From the NCBI GenBank assembly GCA_902761625.1, contig CACWLH010000008.1, forward strand, positions 1 through 53,804: DNA of 53,804 nt, read 5' to 3'. This document shows positions 9,301 to 16,268 of this stretch, piece after piece. Below the pieces are notes generated by a model, which did no database searches, was not told the DNA's origin, and saw only the letters and a list, made by a program, of their open reading frames with translations. A program made the translations under genes and the position numbers. This stretch comes from an uncultured Erysipelotrichaceae bacterium (GTDB lineage: Bacteria; Bacillota_I; Bacilli_A; Erysipelotrichales; Erysipelotrichaceae). The stretch's first letter is position 1, and every line of letters begins with the position of its first letter.

Positions 9301-10680
9301 GGCGAGGACCATGCCTTCCGTGCCGGCACCATCGGCACGGTTGCCGAGAAAACCGCCTACGGTTATGTGACCGGATATTGCGAGAAGATGAATATCACCG
9401 ACATGCGCCGCACGATGAAGGATTACCTTGCCCAGGGAACCCAGAATGTCAAGCGCACCACCGGTCAGCATCCCGGCGGCATTATCATCATTCCGGAAGA
9501 ATATATCGCCGAGGATTTCACCCCGGTGCAGTATCCCGCCAATGATCCGACCAGCGACTGGAAGACAACCCATTACGACTTCCATGACATTCATGACAAC
9601 GTTCTGAAATTCGATATTCTCGGACACGTCGATCCGACCGCGATGAGAATGCTGCAGAACATCGCCACCGTCAAGCCGATGGATATTCCGATGAATGATC
9701 CGGAAACGCTCTCGCTGTTTTACAGCGATGAGGCGCTCAAGGCTGACACCCGCATTTACAAGAAGGAGACCGGCGCGCTCGGACTGCCTGAGTTCGGCAC
9801 ACGGACAACCAGAAATGTCCTTGAGGAAACCCGCCCGCACAGCTTCTCCGATCTCGTCATCATTTCAGGTCTTTCCCACGGTACGGATGTTTGGAGCGGC
9901 AACGCCCAGGATCTTGTCAGGGCAGGCCATCCGATCGGCGAGGTTATCGGATGCCGTGACGATATCATGACCTATCTGCTTGACAAGCAGCTTGAACCGA
10001 TCGATGCCTTCAAGATCATGGAGGATGTGCGAAAGGGAAGAGGTCTGCGTGAGGATCAGGAAGAGAAGATGAAGTCGCACAATGTGCCTGACTGGTATAT
10101 TGAATCGTGCAAGAAGATCAAATACATGTTCCCCAAAGCGCATGCGGTCGCTTATGTCATGATGGCCATGCGCATTGCCTGGTACAAAGTGCATGAGCCG
10201 ATCAATTTCTATATCCAGTTCCTCTCATTGCGCTGCGATGCATATGAAATCGAAACGATGTCAAAGGGCATCGAGGCAGTCCGCATGAGAATGCAGGACA
10301 TCCAGTCCCGCATGCAGGACCGCAATGCGGCCGTACCGGTTACCAACAAGGAAAAATCTCTCTACGATACCCTTGAGGCCTGCGAGGAGCTTTATGCCCG
10401 CGGCTTCAGAATCGGCAATGTCGATCTGTATAAATCACTGGCGACCCGCTTCAGTGCGGATCCCGATGATGACAAATGCATCATTCCGCCGTTTACGGTC
10501 ATTGACGGCCTTGGCGCCAACGTGGCAAGAACGGTTGAAGAGGCCAGAGAGAAGGCGGAGTTCCTCTCCAAGGAGGATATCATCCGCAGAACCCAGCTGT
10601 CGGCGACACTGCTGAAAAAGCTCGATGCGCTGGGATGTCTTGCCGGCATGCAGGAAACCAACCAGATGTCACTGTTTTGA
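6325..10680 (+). CDS. polC: DNA polymerase III alpha subunit, Gram-positive PolC type
   Basis: At 1451 residues this is the usual PolC size. PolC is the essential leading-strand replicative polymerase of low-G+C Gram-positives, with its proofreading exonuclease built in. Visible parts in order: N-terminal domain; an OB fold (~210-300); PHP domain first half with EWHMHTNMSEMDG (~304); the inserted DEDD exonuclease with AFDLETTGL (~397), HNATFDIHFL (~479) and HRADYDADVLG (~540); PHP second half with DSDAHY; the polymerase with SRGSVGSS (~888), a zinc module CPHC/CPHC (~916-945) and the catalytic pair in PDIDLNF (~969); then a C-terminal region ending in QMSLF, a likely beta-clamp-binding motif. 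The ATG at 6325 has an AAGAGGAAA Shine-Dalgarno, whereas the ATG at 6283 would add 14 residues without one. proS is not adjacent, unlike in B. subtilis. Confidence 0.97.
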   Translation: MTLRINEIAGELSVGEYEKLNDACVSAVRFFRADNRLEIDLESDEILPCAAFCALRNAFIDKTGSSVTLRVKLKNQDTSNVELHRYLEDLYDQKPETSVLNRAVLLIESSDKTIRYLFSDDDEREMASAFIGDVEAMLTMIGLSGWHALCDMQKIEVPAIKDVHVSVPQSAEEAPAPKPAKKNYYRTKQEDYTKIELKDIHDPIADIQFECDVFNEEITEIKKTGRIIQSLSVYDGTDAIIVKRFENNRTTREEIQEIGKGDRIRIFGRIEYDTFARDLVCMPSTVEKLEKQKTVDLAEEKRIEWHMHTNMSEMDGVCDIKQIVNYAFDIGHKGIVITDHADVQSFVKAFNAAQGCKKKDPERNFRVGLGCEMNMCNDELLIVRNPSDKAIDDCEYIAFDLETTGLSCHFDHVIEFGGVKIRNQTVVDTKQLFIKPPVMIPTFISSKTNITNNMVAQAQTFAEAADEITRWIGDAVLVAHNATFDIHFLNEELKRIGREPLKNTVIDTLDMSRAILKERRAFRLGNIARNYHVSYDEEVAHRADYDADVLGSVFLCLLRDAKSKFNAETIRDLQTKIQAKDSFAKSRRMHVCAVAKNHDGIRDLYKLVTESNTKTLAVMGKASGKEGTDVAAEARILRSSLAAHRENLLLGSACMNGEVFEMACNGDDDRLKEAISFYDYIEVQPLSNFSVFLALGNVPDLNRLKAVIRRIIDTARKMGKPVIADSDAHYCKKEEKIFRDVYIMSQGVGGATHPLYIRDDALRMRTRNPDQHIRLTNEMKQEFAWLDDDDLIDEIVVRNPQKLFEQIEEVRPVPSGTFPPHIEGSDDKLRQICHDTAKRMYEFEGKIPEIVTNRLEEELDNIIRNGFGVHYYIAHLLVKKSNEDGYVVGSRGSVGSSFTATMSGITEVNALKPHYLCPHCHYSEWIDDPEIKSGFDLPDKKCPHCGSIMKGNGQNIPFQTFLGFNADKTPDIDLNFSNEYQWRAHAFIKEVFGEDHAFRAGTIGTVAEKTAYGYVTGYCEKMNITDMRRTMKDYLAQGTQNVKRTTGQHPGGIIIIPEEYIAEDFTPVQYPANDPTSDWKTTHYDFHDIHDNVLKFDILGHVDPTAMRMLQNIATVKPMDIPMNDPETLSLFYSDEALKADTRIYKKETGALGLPEFGTRTTRNVLEETRPHSFSDLVIISGLSHGTDVWSGNAQDLVRAGHPIGEVIGCRDDIMTYLLDKQLEPIDAFKIMEDVRKGRGLREDQEEKMKSHNVPDWYIESCKKIKYMFPKAHAVAYVMMAMRIAWYKVHEPINFYIQFLSLRCDAYEIETMSKGIEAVRMRMQDIQSRMQDRNAAVPVTNKEKSLYDTLEACEELYARGFRIGNVDLYKSLATRFSADPDDDKCIIPPFTVIDGLGANVARTVEEAREKAEFLSKEDIIRRTQLSATLLKKLDALGCLAGMQETNQMSLF

Positions 10681-10710
10681 TTGACATTCTGTCACTGTAA
10701 GCGATATAAC
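10681..10710 (+). promoter_or_regulatory. Promoter of thrS
   Basis: A perfect -35 TTGACA (10681-10686) begins right after the polC stop codon. An 18-nt spacer and TATAAC (10705-10710) follow. Transcription would begin near 10717, at the start of the T-box. Confidence 0.8.
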
Positions 10711-10717
10711 ATAGTGG

Positions 10718-10932
10718 TAAATGCAATGAAGGGGACACGGTCTGTGCCCGATCCGATCAAGAGAGCCGGCGGCAGGTGAAAGCCGGTGAGGAACACTCAG
10801 ACTACTACCCCGGAGCAGCGCCCGAAAGGGAAGGCCGTATTCCGCGTTAAGGATTCGAGGTGTCCATGGAATCTCCATGGGAATTAAGGTGGTACCGCGC
10901 AGTTCAGCGTCCTTTATCAGGACGCTTTTAAT
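10718..10932 (+). promoter_or_regulatory. T-box riboswitch (threonine) with terminator
   Basis: This leader senses uncharged tRNA-Thr. The conserved T-box sequence AAGGTGGTACCGCG is at 10886-10899; its TGG pairs with the tRNA acceptor end to form the antiterminator. The competing terminator is AGCGTCC (10906-10912), loop TTTATCA, GGACGCT (10920-10926) and a short T/A run. The specifier region holds ACTACTACC (10801-10809), three consecutive threonine triplets, so the assignment to threonine holds whichever triplet is read. Downstream thrS agrees. Confidence 0.93.
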
Positions 10933-10951
10933 TTTCAGGAGGAAAACAAAC

Positions 10952-12709
10952 ATGATTAATTTCAAGGAAGATGCCGAGCTGAACATGCTCAATCACAGCT
11001 GTGCCCATCTGATGGCGCAGGCCGTCAAGCATCTTTACCCGCAGGCGAAATTCTGGGTCGGTCCGGTCGTTGAGGAAGGTTTCTATTATGATATCGATCT
11101 TGGCGATGATGTCATCCGCGATGATGATCTGCCCAAGATTGAGAAGGAAATGAAGAAGTGCGTCAAGAGCGCCAAGAACATTGTCCGTCATGAAATCAGC
11201 CGTGAGGAGGCTCTGGAACAGTTCAAGGATGATATGTATAAACTTGATCTGATCGAAAGAATGCCCGAAGGAACAAACATTTCCATGTATACACAGGGCG
11301 ATTTCACCGATCTCTGCCGCGGTCCGCACGTTGAAAAAACAAAGCTCTTGAAGAACTTCAAGCTGCTCAAGCATTCCGGCGCATACTGGAAGGGCGATGA
11401 GCACAACAAGGTTCTTCAGAGAATCTACGGTGTCTGCCTGCCCACCCCGGAAGCACTTGAAGCGCATCTGCAGGACCTTGAGGACGCAAAGCAGAGAGAC
11501 CACCGCAAACTCGGCAAGGATCTGGCTGTCTTCATGTTCTCCGAAACCGTCGGTTCCGGTCTGCCCATGTGGCTTCCCAACGGTCTGACCATGAGACGCG
11601 CGCTCAGCGACTATATCATGGACAAGGAGCTTGCCCAGGGCTATGTGCATGTCAAGACACCGGTGGTTGTTTCCACAAAGCTTTACAAGATCTCCGGCCA
11701 TCTGGCTCATTACAAGGATGACATGTTCCCGATCATGGAGCGTGACAATGACGAATACTGCCTGCGTCCGATGAACTGCCCGGAACATATGATCATGTAC
11801 AAAAGCACACTGCATTCCTATCGTGATCTTCCGGTCAGAATCGCTGAGATCGCCGATGACTTCCGCTTTGAGGCGGCCGGGGCCATCACCGGTATCGAAA
11901 GAAGCAGAGCATTCACCCAGAATGACTCCCATATCTTCTGCCGTCCGGATCAGATCGCATCTGAGATCAAGAATGTCACAAAGCTGATTCTGGATGTCTA
12001 CAACGACTTCGGCTTTGAAAACTATTCCTTCCGTCTCTCACTCAGAGATCCCGAAAACGCTGAGAAGTACTTCGGAAATGATGAGCTCTGGGAAAGAAGC
12101 GAGGCGCAGCTGCGTGAAGTGCTGAAGGAGATGGGTGTGCCGTTCTATGAGGCAATCGGCGAGGCTGCCTTCTACGGTCCCAAGATCGACGTTCAGGTCA
12201 GAAGCGCGCTGGGCCACGATGTGACGCTGTCAACCATCCAGCTCGACTATCAGCTGCCGGAAAGATTCGAACTCGAATATGTTGATTCCACCGGCTCCAA
12301 GGTCAGACCGGTCGTCATCCACAGAGCCATCCTCGGTTCCATTGACCGCTTCATTGCCTTCCTGCTGGAAGAGACCAAGGGCAATCTGCCGCTGTGGCTT
12401 GCACCGCGTCAGGCGGTCGTGATTCCGGTCGCACCGGGCACTCATACCGAATATGCTGAAAAGATTGCCGATCTGCTCAAGGCAAAGGGTGTCAGAGTCA
12501 GCGTCGACAACCGCAACGAAAAGCTCGGCTACCGCATCCGTGAGGCGCAGACCTCCAAGATTCCGGTGGAACTGGTTGTCGGTGACAAGGATATCGAAAC
12601 AAACAGCGTGACAGTGCGCCGCTATGGCCATAAGGAAGCAGTCACAAAGACGGTTGATGAGTTCATGAATGACATCATGGATGAAATCAATTCCAAGCGT
12701 TACGCATAA
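10952..12709 (+). CDS. thrS: Threonyl-tRNA synthetase lacking the TGS domain
   Basis: This 585-residue class II synthetase charges tRNA-Thr. It begins directly with the editing domain: HxxxH as HSCAH (residues 15-19) and the partner motif DLCRGPH. The ~60-residue N-terminal TGS domain of E. coli-type ThrRS is absent, which explains the short length. The catalytic core has the zinc ligands in MNCPEH, NDSHIF and VIHRAILGS, and motif 2 around FRFEAAGAITGIERSRAF. A complete anticodon-binding domain follows (VIPVAPGTH through VELVVGDKDIE). The ATG at 10952 has an AGGAGGAAA Shine-Dalgarno just after the T-box terminator. No upstream in-frame sequence could encode TGS, because that DNA is the T-box. 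TGS-less ThrRS occurs in some Bacillota, so this is a lineage trait rather than damage. Confidence 0.96.
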   Translation: MINFKEDAELNMLNHSCAHLMAQAVKHLYPQAKFWVGPVVEEGFYYDIDLGDDVIRDDDLPKIEKEMKKCVKSAKNIVRHEISREEALEQFKDDMYKLDLIERMPEGTNISMYTQGDFTDLCRGPHVEKTKLLKNFKLLKHSGAYWKGDEHNKVLQRIYGVCLPTPEALEAHLQDLEDAKQRDHRKLGKDLAVFMFSETVGSGLPMWLPNGLTMRRALSDYIMDKELAQGYVHVKTPVVVSTKLYKISGHLAHYKDDMFPIMERDNDEYCLRPMNCPEHMIMYKSTLHSYRDLPVRIAEIADDFRFEAAGAITGIERSRAFTQNDSHIFCRPDQIASEIKNVTKLILDVYNDFGFENYSFRLSLRDPENAEKYFGNDELWERSEAQLREVLKEMGVPFYEAIGEAAFYGPKIDVQVRSALGHDVTLSTIQLDYQLPERFELEYVDSTGSKVRPVVIHRAILGSIDRFIAFLLEETKGNLPLWLAPRQAVVIPVAPGTHTEYAEKIADLLKAKGVRVSVDNRNEKLGYRIREAQTSKIPVELVVGDKDIETNSVTVRRYGHKEAVTKTVDEFMNDIMDEINSKRYA

Positions 12710-12721
12710 GAATTAATTTGG

Positions 12722-12749
12722 TTGCATTATTTCAAATCCGATGTATACT
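12722..12749 (+). promoter_or_regulatory. Promoter of the hydrogenase regulator unit
   Basis: TTGCAT (12722-12727), 16 nt, TATACT (12744-12749). It starts 13 bp after thrS. The predicted start of transcription (~12756) falls at the first base of the structured leader. Confidence 0.7.
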
Positions 12750-12755
12750 CAAATC

Positions 12756-12873
12756 GTTATCCGACCGCAAAGAGCGATCCCAGCGGGAAGAGACGGAATA
12801 AAGGCATCTGATTTAATAAAAGAAGTACCTTTGATTTTCAGTCCCTGTCCGGATGACAGGGACTTTCATTTTT
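12756..12873 (+). ncRNA. Structured leader RNA with intrinsic terminator (class not identified)
   Basis: Between the promoter and the first hydrogenase-locus gene lies ~118 nt of pairing-rich RNA. TTATCCG (12757-12763) pairs with CGGAATAA (12794-12801, one bulge). It encloses CCGC (12765-12768) / GCGG (12783-12786) with the loop AAAGAGCGATCCCA. AAAGG (12800-12804) can pair with CCTTT (12828-12832). Then comes a strong terminator: AGTCCCTGTC (12840-12849), CGGAT loop, GACAGGGACT (12855-12864) and TTCATTTTT. The layout is that of a transcription-attenuating riboswitch. I compared it from memory with TPP, SAM, cobalamin, glycine, ZTP, c-di-GMP, THF, guanidine, fluoride, preQ1 and Moco consensus features and none fits. 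It might also be no more than a thrS terminator plus chance pairing. Confidence 0.55.
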
Positions 12874-12893
12874 ATCCGGGAGGAAAAGAAAAA

Positions 12894-13139
12894 ATGGAAA
12901 CACGGATCGCAGTCATCGCCATCATTGTGGAAGACAGAGAAAGCACCGCCGCCATGAATGAGGTATTGCATCAATACGGTGAATACATCATCGGCAGAAT
13001 GGGAATTCCTTACAGACAGAAGGGGATCTCACTGATCTCGGTCGCAATTGACGCCCCCAATGAAATCATCAGCGCCCTGACGGGCAAGCTCGGAAACATT
13101 CCGGGACTGACCGCGAAGGCGGCATATTCAATAGCATGA
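12894..13139 (+). CDS. TM1266-type iron-only hydrogenase system regulator
   Basis: This 81-residue protein matches the small ACT-like family annotated as putative regulators of iron-only hydrogenase systems (Thermotoga TM1266 type). It opens with the family pattern RIAVIAIIVEDRE, continues with LHQYGEYIIGRMGIPYR and ends with GKLGNIPGLTAKAAYS, the pattern of a beta-alpha-beta-beta-alpha-beta ferredoxin-like fold. It is cytoplasmic; its ligand or partner is not known. The ATG at 12894 follows GGGAGGAAAA and comes 20 nt after the leader's terminator T run, so expression probably depends on read-through of that terminator. It is 16 bp upstream of the lipoprotein gene and 1.9 kb upstream of hydC, supporting a link to the hydrogenase. 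Confidence 0.87.
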   Translation: METRIAVIAIIVEDRESTAAMNEVLHQYGEYIIGRMGIPYRQKGISLISVAIDAPNEIISALTGKLGNIPGLTAKAAYSIA

Positions 13140-13155
13140 AAGGAAACACAGCAAC

Positions 13156-14097
13156 ATGGAAATGAAAAAAATTCTGAGTGCATCCCTCGCACTCCTTCTG
13201 GCTGCCGGATGCGCAGGCAGCACACCTGCTGAAACAGATCAGCAGACAGAAACCGTTGAAGCGGAAAACCTGAAGGTTCTTTCTCCCTCAGGCGCACCGG
13301 CTCTCTCACTTCTGCCGATTCTCAAAGGCGGCAAGAACACCGTTGATATCGTCGAAGGCTCTGATCCTTTGCAGGCAGCCTTTGTCAATCCGAATGCCGA
13401 ATATGATGTCATCATTGCGCCGAGCAACCTCGGTGTCAAACTGGCCGCTGCCGGCAAGACAGACTATCGTCTGCTCGATGTCGTGACATGGGGCAACCTC
13501 TATATCATCGGTACCGATGAGAGCGCTCTGACTGAAGGCCACACAGTCGCCGCATTCGGTGAGCAGGCTGTTCCGGGTCTTGTCTTCAAGCATCTGTTCA
13601 GCGATCTTGGCGCAGATGTCAGCTTCGCATACCAGACCGGCCAGGAGACCATGGCTGCGCTGTTAAGCGGAAATGCCGATGCGGCTCTGATTGCTGAGCC
13701 GGCTGCCACAGCAGCAATTGCCAAGGGCAAGGAACAGGGAAAAGAACTCAAAGTCATCGCTGATCTTCAGAAGGAATGGGGCGAGGGCGGCTTCCCGATG
13801 GCAGGTCTCTTCGTCAACTCTGCAGTCTATGAGGAAAAGAAGCCGATGATCGACAATCTGGTTTCCCAGATGAAGGACTACGCAGCCAACGTCGATGCGG
13901 ATGATCCGAGCAGCCTGGTCGCTGATATCAATGCGATCGGAGCAGACACATTCGGTGTTCCGAGTGCTGAAATCATCGGTAAGTGCTGGAGCAGAATGAA
14001 CATCAACGTTCTCAATGCTTCTGAATGCATGGACAAGGTCGCTGACTTCCTCAAGCTCTTCGGAGTCGAGGGAATCGACAGCGCGATTGCCGGATAA
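13156..14097 (+). CDS. ABC transporter substrate-binding lipoprotein (NMT1/SsuA-like)
   Basis: This is a 313-residue exported lipoprotein. The signal peptide is MEMKKILSASLALLLAAG and the lipobox Cys is C19. The mature part is a periplasmic-binding-protein fold of the NMT1/THI5/SsuA type (KVLSPSGAPALSLLPI at its start, then DVIIAPSNLGVKLAAAG, then AALLSGNADAALIAEPAA). The ligand cannot be named; relatives bind sulfonates, nitrate or pyrimidine precursors. It is co-transcribed with the TM1266-type regulator, and a terminator follows. The matching permease begins the next transcription unit 151 bp on. No ATPase subunit is encoded in the window. Confidence 0.85.
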   Translation: MEMKKILSASLALLLAAGCAGSTPAETDQQTETVEAENLKVLSPSGAPALSLLPILKGGKNTVDIVEGSDPLQAAFVNPNAEYDVIIAPSNLGVKLAAAGKTDYRLLDVVTWGNLYIIGTDESALTEGHTVAAFGEQAVPGLVFKHLFSDLGADVSFAYQTGQETMAALLSGNADAALIAEPAATAAIAKGKEQGKELKVIADLQKEWGEGGFPMAGLFVNSAVYEEKKPMIDNLVSQMKDYAANVDADDPSSLVADINAIGADTFGVPSAEIIGKCWSRMNINVLNASECMDKVADFLKLFGVEGIDSAIAG

Positions 14098-14147
14098 AAT
14101 CACCTTGATAAATACCAACTGAAACACACATCATTCATATGGAAACA

Positions 14148-14172
14148 GGGCGGATTGCACTCCGTCCTTTTC
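14148..14172 (+). terminator. Terminator between binding protein and permease
   Basis: GGGCGGA (14148-14154), loop TTGCAC and TCCGTCC (14161-14167, one G-T pair) followed by TTTTCTG. It splits the hydrogenase locus into two transcription units. Confidence 0.75.
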
Positions 14173-14216
14173 TGCTTACATGCATTGCGGATATTTGGTG
14201 AAAATTTTTACAATGA

Positions 14217-14225
14217 TGCTATAAT
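14217..14225 (+). promoter_or_regulatory. Extended -10 promoter of the main hydrogenase operon
   Basis: TGCTATAAT is a perfect TG-n-TATAAT extended -10. A weak TTGGTG (14195-14200) lies 19 nt upstream. The leader to the ATG at 14249 is short and carries the AGGAG Shine-Dalgarno (14232-14236). Confidence 0.72.
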
Positions 14226-14248
14226 ACTGACAGGAGTGAGTTTTCGTC

Positions 14249-14992
14249 ATGAAAAAAGAGCATCTGATCACCTGTATCGTCCTGCTTGGTGCATGGCAAT
14301 GCGCTGCATTGATGGTCTCAAATGACATACTGATTCCCACTGTCACACAGACACTTTCCGCACTCGGAGGCCTGTTGATGACAGCAAAATTCTATACGGC
14401 ATTATGCGCCACTGTTTTCAGGATCGCATGCGGCTGGACACTTTCGCTTGTATGTGCGCTTGTGCTCAGCATCCTCTGCAGTCTGTACCCGCGTTTCAAG
14501 CTTTACTTTGAACCGCTTAAGGTGCTGACCCAGACGATTCCCAATGTCAGCTACATCATCATCGCCCTGATCTGGCTCGGATCGGAAGGGGCGGTCATGC
14601 TGGTCAGCTTTCTGATTCTGTTTCCGATCTTCATGAACGGATTCATGAACCGCATGGATCAGGAAAGCCGTGAGTGCCGTGATGCCGAAGCCGTTTATCC
14701 GGAAACGGTTCAAGTCCGTATTGTCAAAAAAATTCTGCCCGAGCTGGCCACGGAAATCCTTTCCACCGGCAAAACCGCCGCGTCGATGGGATTCAAAGTC
14801 GGGGTTATGGCGGAAATTCTCGGTTCGGTGCCCGAAGGAATCGGGAGGCAGATCAATTATTGCCGTATGGATCTCAACACTGCCGGAATCCTTGCCTGGA
14901 CAATTGTTCTGATTGTTCTGGCGGGGTTAATCAATACTTTGTTCGGAAAGATTAATCAGAAAGTGAAGGAGGAACAAGGATGGAAAGACTGA
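14249..14992 (+). CDS. ABC transporter permease (SsuC/TauC-like)
   Basis: This is a 247-residue inner-membrane permease of the BPD_transp_1 family with about six hydrophobic segments (for example IVLLGAWQCAALMV at the N-terminus and ILAWTIVLIVLAGLINTLF at the C-terminus). The cytoplasmic EAA-type loop is recognisable around VKKILPELATEILSTG and GFKVGVMAEILGSVPEGIG. It presumably works with the upstream lipoprotein. It overlaps hydC by 13 nt, so it is translated as part of the hydrogenase operon. No ATP-binding subunit is present, so the pair must borrow one encoded elsewhere or be used differently. Confidence 0.87.
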   Translation: MKKEHLITCIVLLGAWQCAALMVSNDILIPTVTQTLSALGGLLMTAKFYTALCATVFRIACGWTLSLVCALVLSILCSLYPRFKLYFEPLKVLTQTIPNVSYIIIALIWLGSEGAVMLVSFLILFPIFMNGFMNRMDQESRECRDAEAVYPETVQVRIVKKILPELATEILSTGKTAASMGFKVGVMAEILGSVPEGIGRQINYCRMDLNTAGILAWTIVLIVLAGLINTLFGKINQKVKEEQGWKD

Positions 14993-15483
14993 ATGCGGCT
15001 GCAATCGCAAAAATCGATGCGATCGTAGCCAGACACAAGGGTGAACCGGGCCCCTGCATCGTCATGCTGCATGACGTACAGAACGAAATCGGCTATGTGC
15101 CGTTTGAGGCAATGGAAAAGATTGCCGCAGCCTGCGGAACAAGCGTCGCCGAAGTTTACGGCGTTGTCATGTTCTATGCCCAGTTCACAACCGAGCCCAA
15201 AGGAAAGCATGTCATCAACGTATGTCTCGGTACTGCATGCTATGTCAAGGGCGGCCAGAAACTCATCGACCAGGCAGTTGAACTGACCGGCGCTCCGATC
15301 AACGGAACAAGCCCTGACGGACTGTTCTCACTCGATGCAACCAGATGCCTTGGCGCATGCGGTCTTGCACCGGTGGCAGTTGTCGACGGCAAGGTTATCG
15401 GCGCTGCGACAGAAGGCAACAAGCTGGTGACTGAGCTCAAGGCGATTATCAACGAAGAAAAAAGCGCTGCATTGAGGTCCTGA
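14980..15483 (+). CDS. hydC: Hydrogenase subunit HydC (NuoE-like [2Fe-2S] protein)
   Basis: This 167-residue thioredoxin-fold ferredoxin of the NuoE family is the small subunit of electron-bifurcating HydABC. The [2Fe-2S] ligands are in CLGTACYVKG and, ~36 residues on, CLGACGLAP (C-x4-C and C-x3-C). An N-terminal helical bundle precedes the domain (PGPCIVMLHDVQNEIGYVP). HydC passes electrons between the flavin subunit HydB and the rest of the complex in the cytoplasm. The start overlaps the permease stop region by 13 nt and has a GGAGGA Shine-Dalgarno. In many bacteria hydC sits directly beside hydB; here seven other genes separate them. Confidence 0.92.
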   Translation: MERLNAAAIAKIDAIVARHKGEPGPCIVMLHDVQNEIGYVPFEAMEKIAAACGTSVAEVYGVVMFYAQFTTEPKGKHVINVCLGTACYVKGGQKLIDQAVELTGAPINGTSPDGLFSLDATRCLGACGLAPVAVVDGKVIGAATEGNKLVTELKAIINEEKSAALRS

Positions 15484-15484
15484 T

Positions 15485-15847
15485 ATGCTGGCAAAGGAAA
15501 TTGCCGACATTCTTTGCGCCGCTCCGCTTACGGAGTGGGATGAAAAAATCATGAATCAGGATTACCGGAATGTATTCGCCACTGATCTGATGAGCGATGC
15601 TCTGGCAATGATTCAGGATAACGAGGAGTCGACTGTTCTTTTGACCGGTTTGTGCAATTCGCAGACACTGCGAACAGCGGAAATGCTTGATGTCAGATTT
15701 ATTGTGTTTGTGCGCGGGAAATATCTGCAGGACATTGATCTGGAAATGGCCAAGAACATGGATATCACATGTCTGGCCACGGATCTGACCATGTATGATG
15801 CCTGCGGCAGACTTTATCAGAAAGGAGTGGCGGGAATCTATGGATAG
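15485..15847 (+). CDS. DRTGG-like domain protein (first copy)
   Basis: This is a 120-residue cytoplasmic protein resembling the stand-alone DRTGG domain, a small alpha/beta fold found in HPr kinase and in phosphotransacetylase and CBS proteins. Alternating strands and helices are visible (STVLLTGLCNSQTLRTAEML, VRFIVFVRGKYL, DITCLATDLTMYDACGRLY). There are no catalytic motifs. It starts 1 nt after the hydC stop and overlaps the next gene by 8 nt. A second DRTGG-like gene lies at 17449. Homologous small genes recur in hydABC-type operons of anaerobes, where their role is unknown; sensing or binding of a small ligand is inference. Confidence 0.68.
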   Translation: MLAKEIADILCAAPLTEWDEKIMNQDYRNVFATDLMSDALAMIQDNEESTVLLTGLCNSQTLRTAEMLDVRFIVFVRGKYLQDIDLEMAKNMDITCLATDLTMYDACGRLYQKGVAGIYG

Positions 15848-16268
15848 TATTCTTCAAAAGGAATATACGGTTGTCCAGGACGACTATGTCAATGCCGGCA
15901 AGGTTTCATCCGACATTAAAACCACGCTCGCTGAAATCGGCATTTCTCCCAAAATACTCAGAAAAATCGCAGTCGCCAGCTATGAATCGGAAATCAATCT
16001 GATCATTCATGCATATGGCGGAAAAGTATACCTGGATGTCAGTGATGACGGCTATATCTCACTGGTGTTCAAGGACCCGGGTCCCGGTATTCCCGATCTG
16101 GAAAAAGCTCTGACGCCAGGCTGGAGCACAGCCAGTGAAAAAGCCCGCGGAATGGGTTTTGGCGCCGGTATGGGTCTGCCCAATATTCAGCGTGTCAGCG
16201 ATGAGTTCGACATTGAATCCTCACCGCAGGGCACAACGCTCAAACTGGGCTTCAGGGCTGCGGTATGA
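15840..16268 (+). CDS. RsbW-like GHKL ATP-binding protein
   Basis: This 142-residue protein is a lone GHKL ATPase domain of the anti-sigma factor/serine kinase (RsbW, SpoIIAB) type. The N box is ASYESEINLIIHAYGG, the G1 box FKDPGPGIPD and the G2 box GFGAGMGLPNI. There is no phosphoacceptor or membrane part. Such proteins hold sigma factors or phosphorylate anti-anti-sigma proteins, but no STAS partner is encoded here. The ATG at 15840 overlaps the preceding stop, and an AGGAG lies 14 nt upstream. It overlaps the Fe-S protein gene by 4 nt (ATGA), suggesting coupled translation and a working partnership. Confidence 0.85.
   Translation: MDSILQKEYTVVQDDYVNAGKVSSDIKTTLAEIGISPKILRKIAVASYESEINLIIHAYGGKVYLDVSDDGYISLVFKDPGPGIPDLEKALTPGWSTASEKARGMGFGAGMGLPNIQRVSDEFDIESSPQGTTLKLGFRAAV

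Noticed and set aside
9031..9840. 269-codon minus-strand frame inside polC (and similar ones at 10928-11932 and 28198-28947)
   Set aside because: Each lies opposite a gene with strong family motifs; low-complexity composition mirrors the coding strand codon bias.
12756..12873. Assignment of the leader RNA to a known riboswitch (TPP, c-di-GMP, glutamine, ZTP, Moco)
   Set aside because: Short resemblances (CGCAAAG, GGAAGAG) were seen, but the conserved cores of these classes are not present together.
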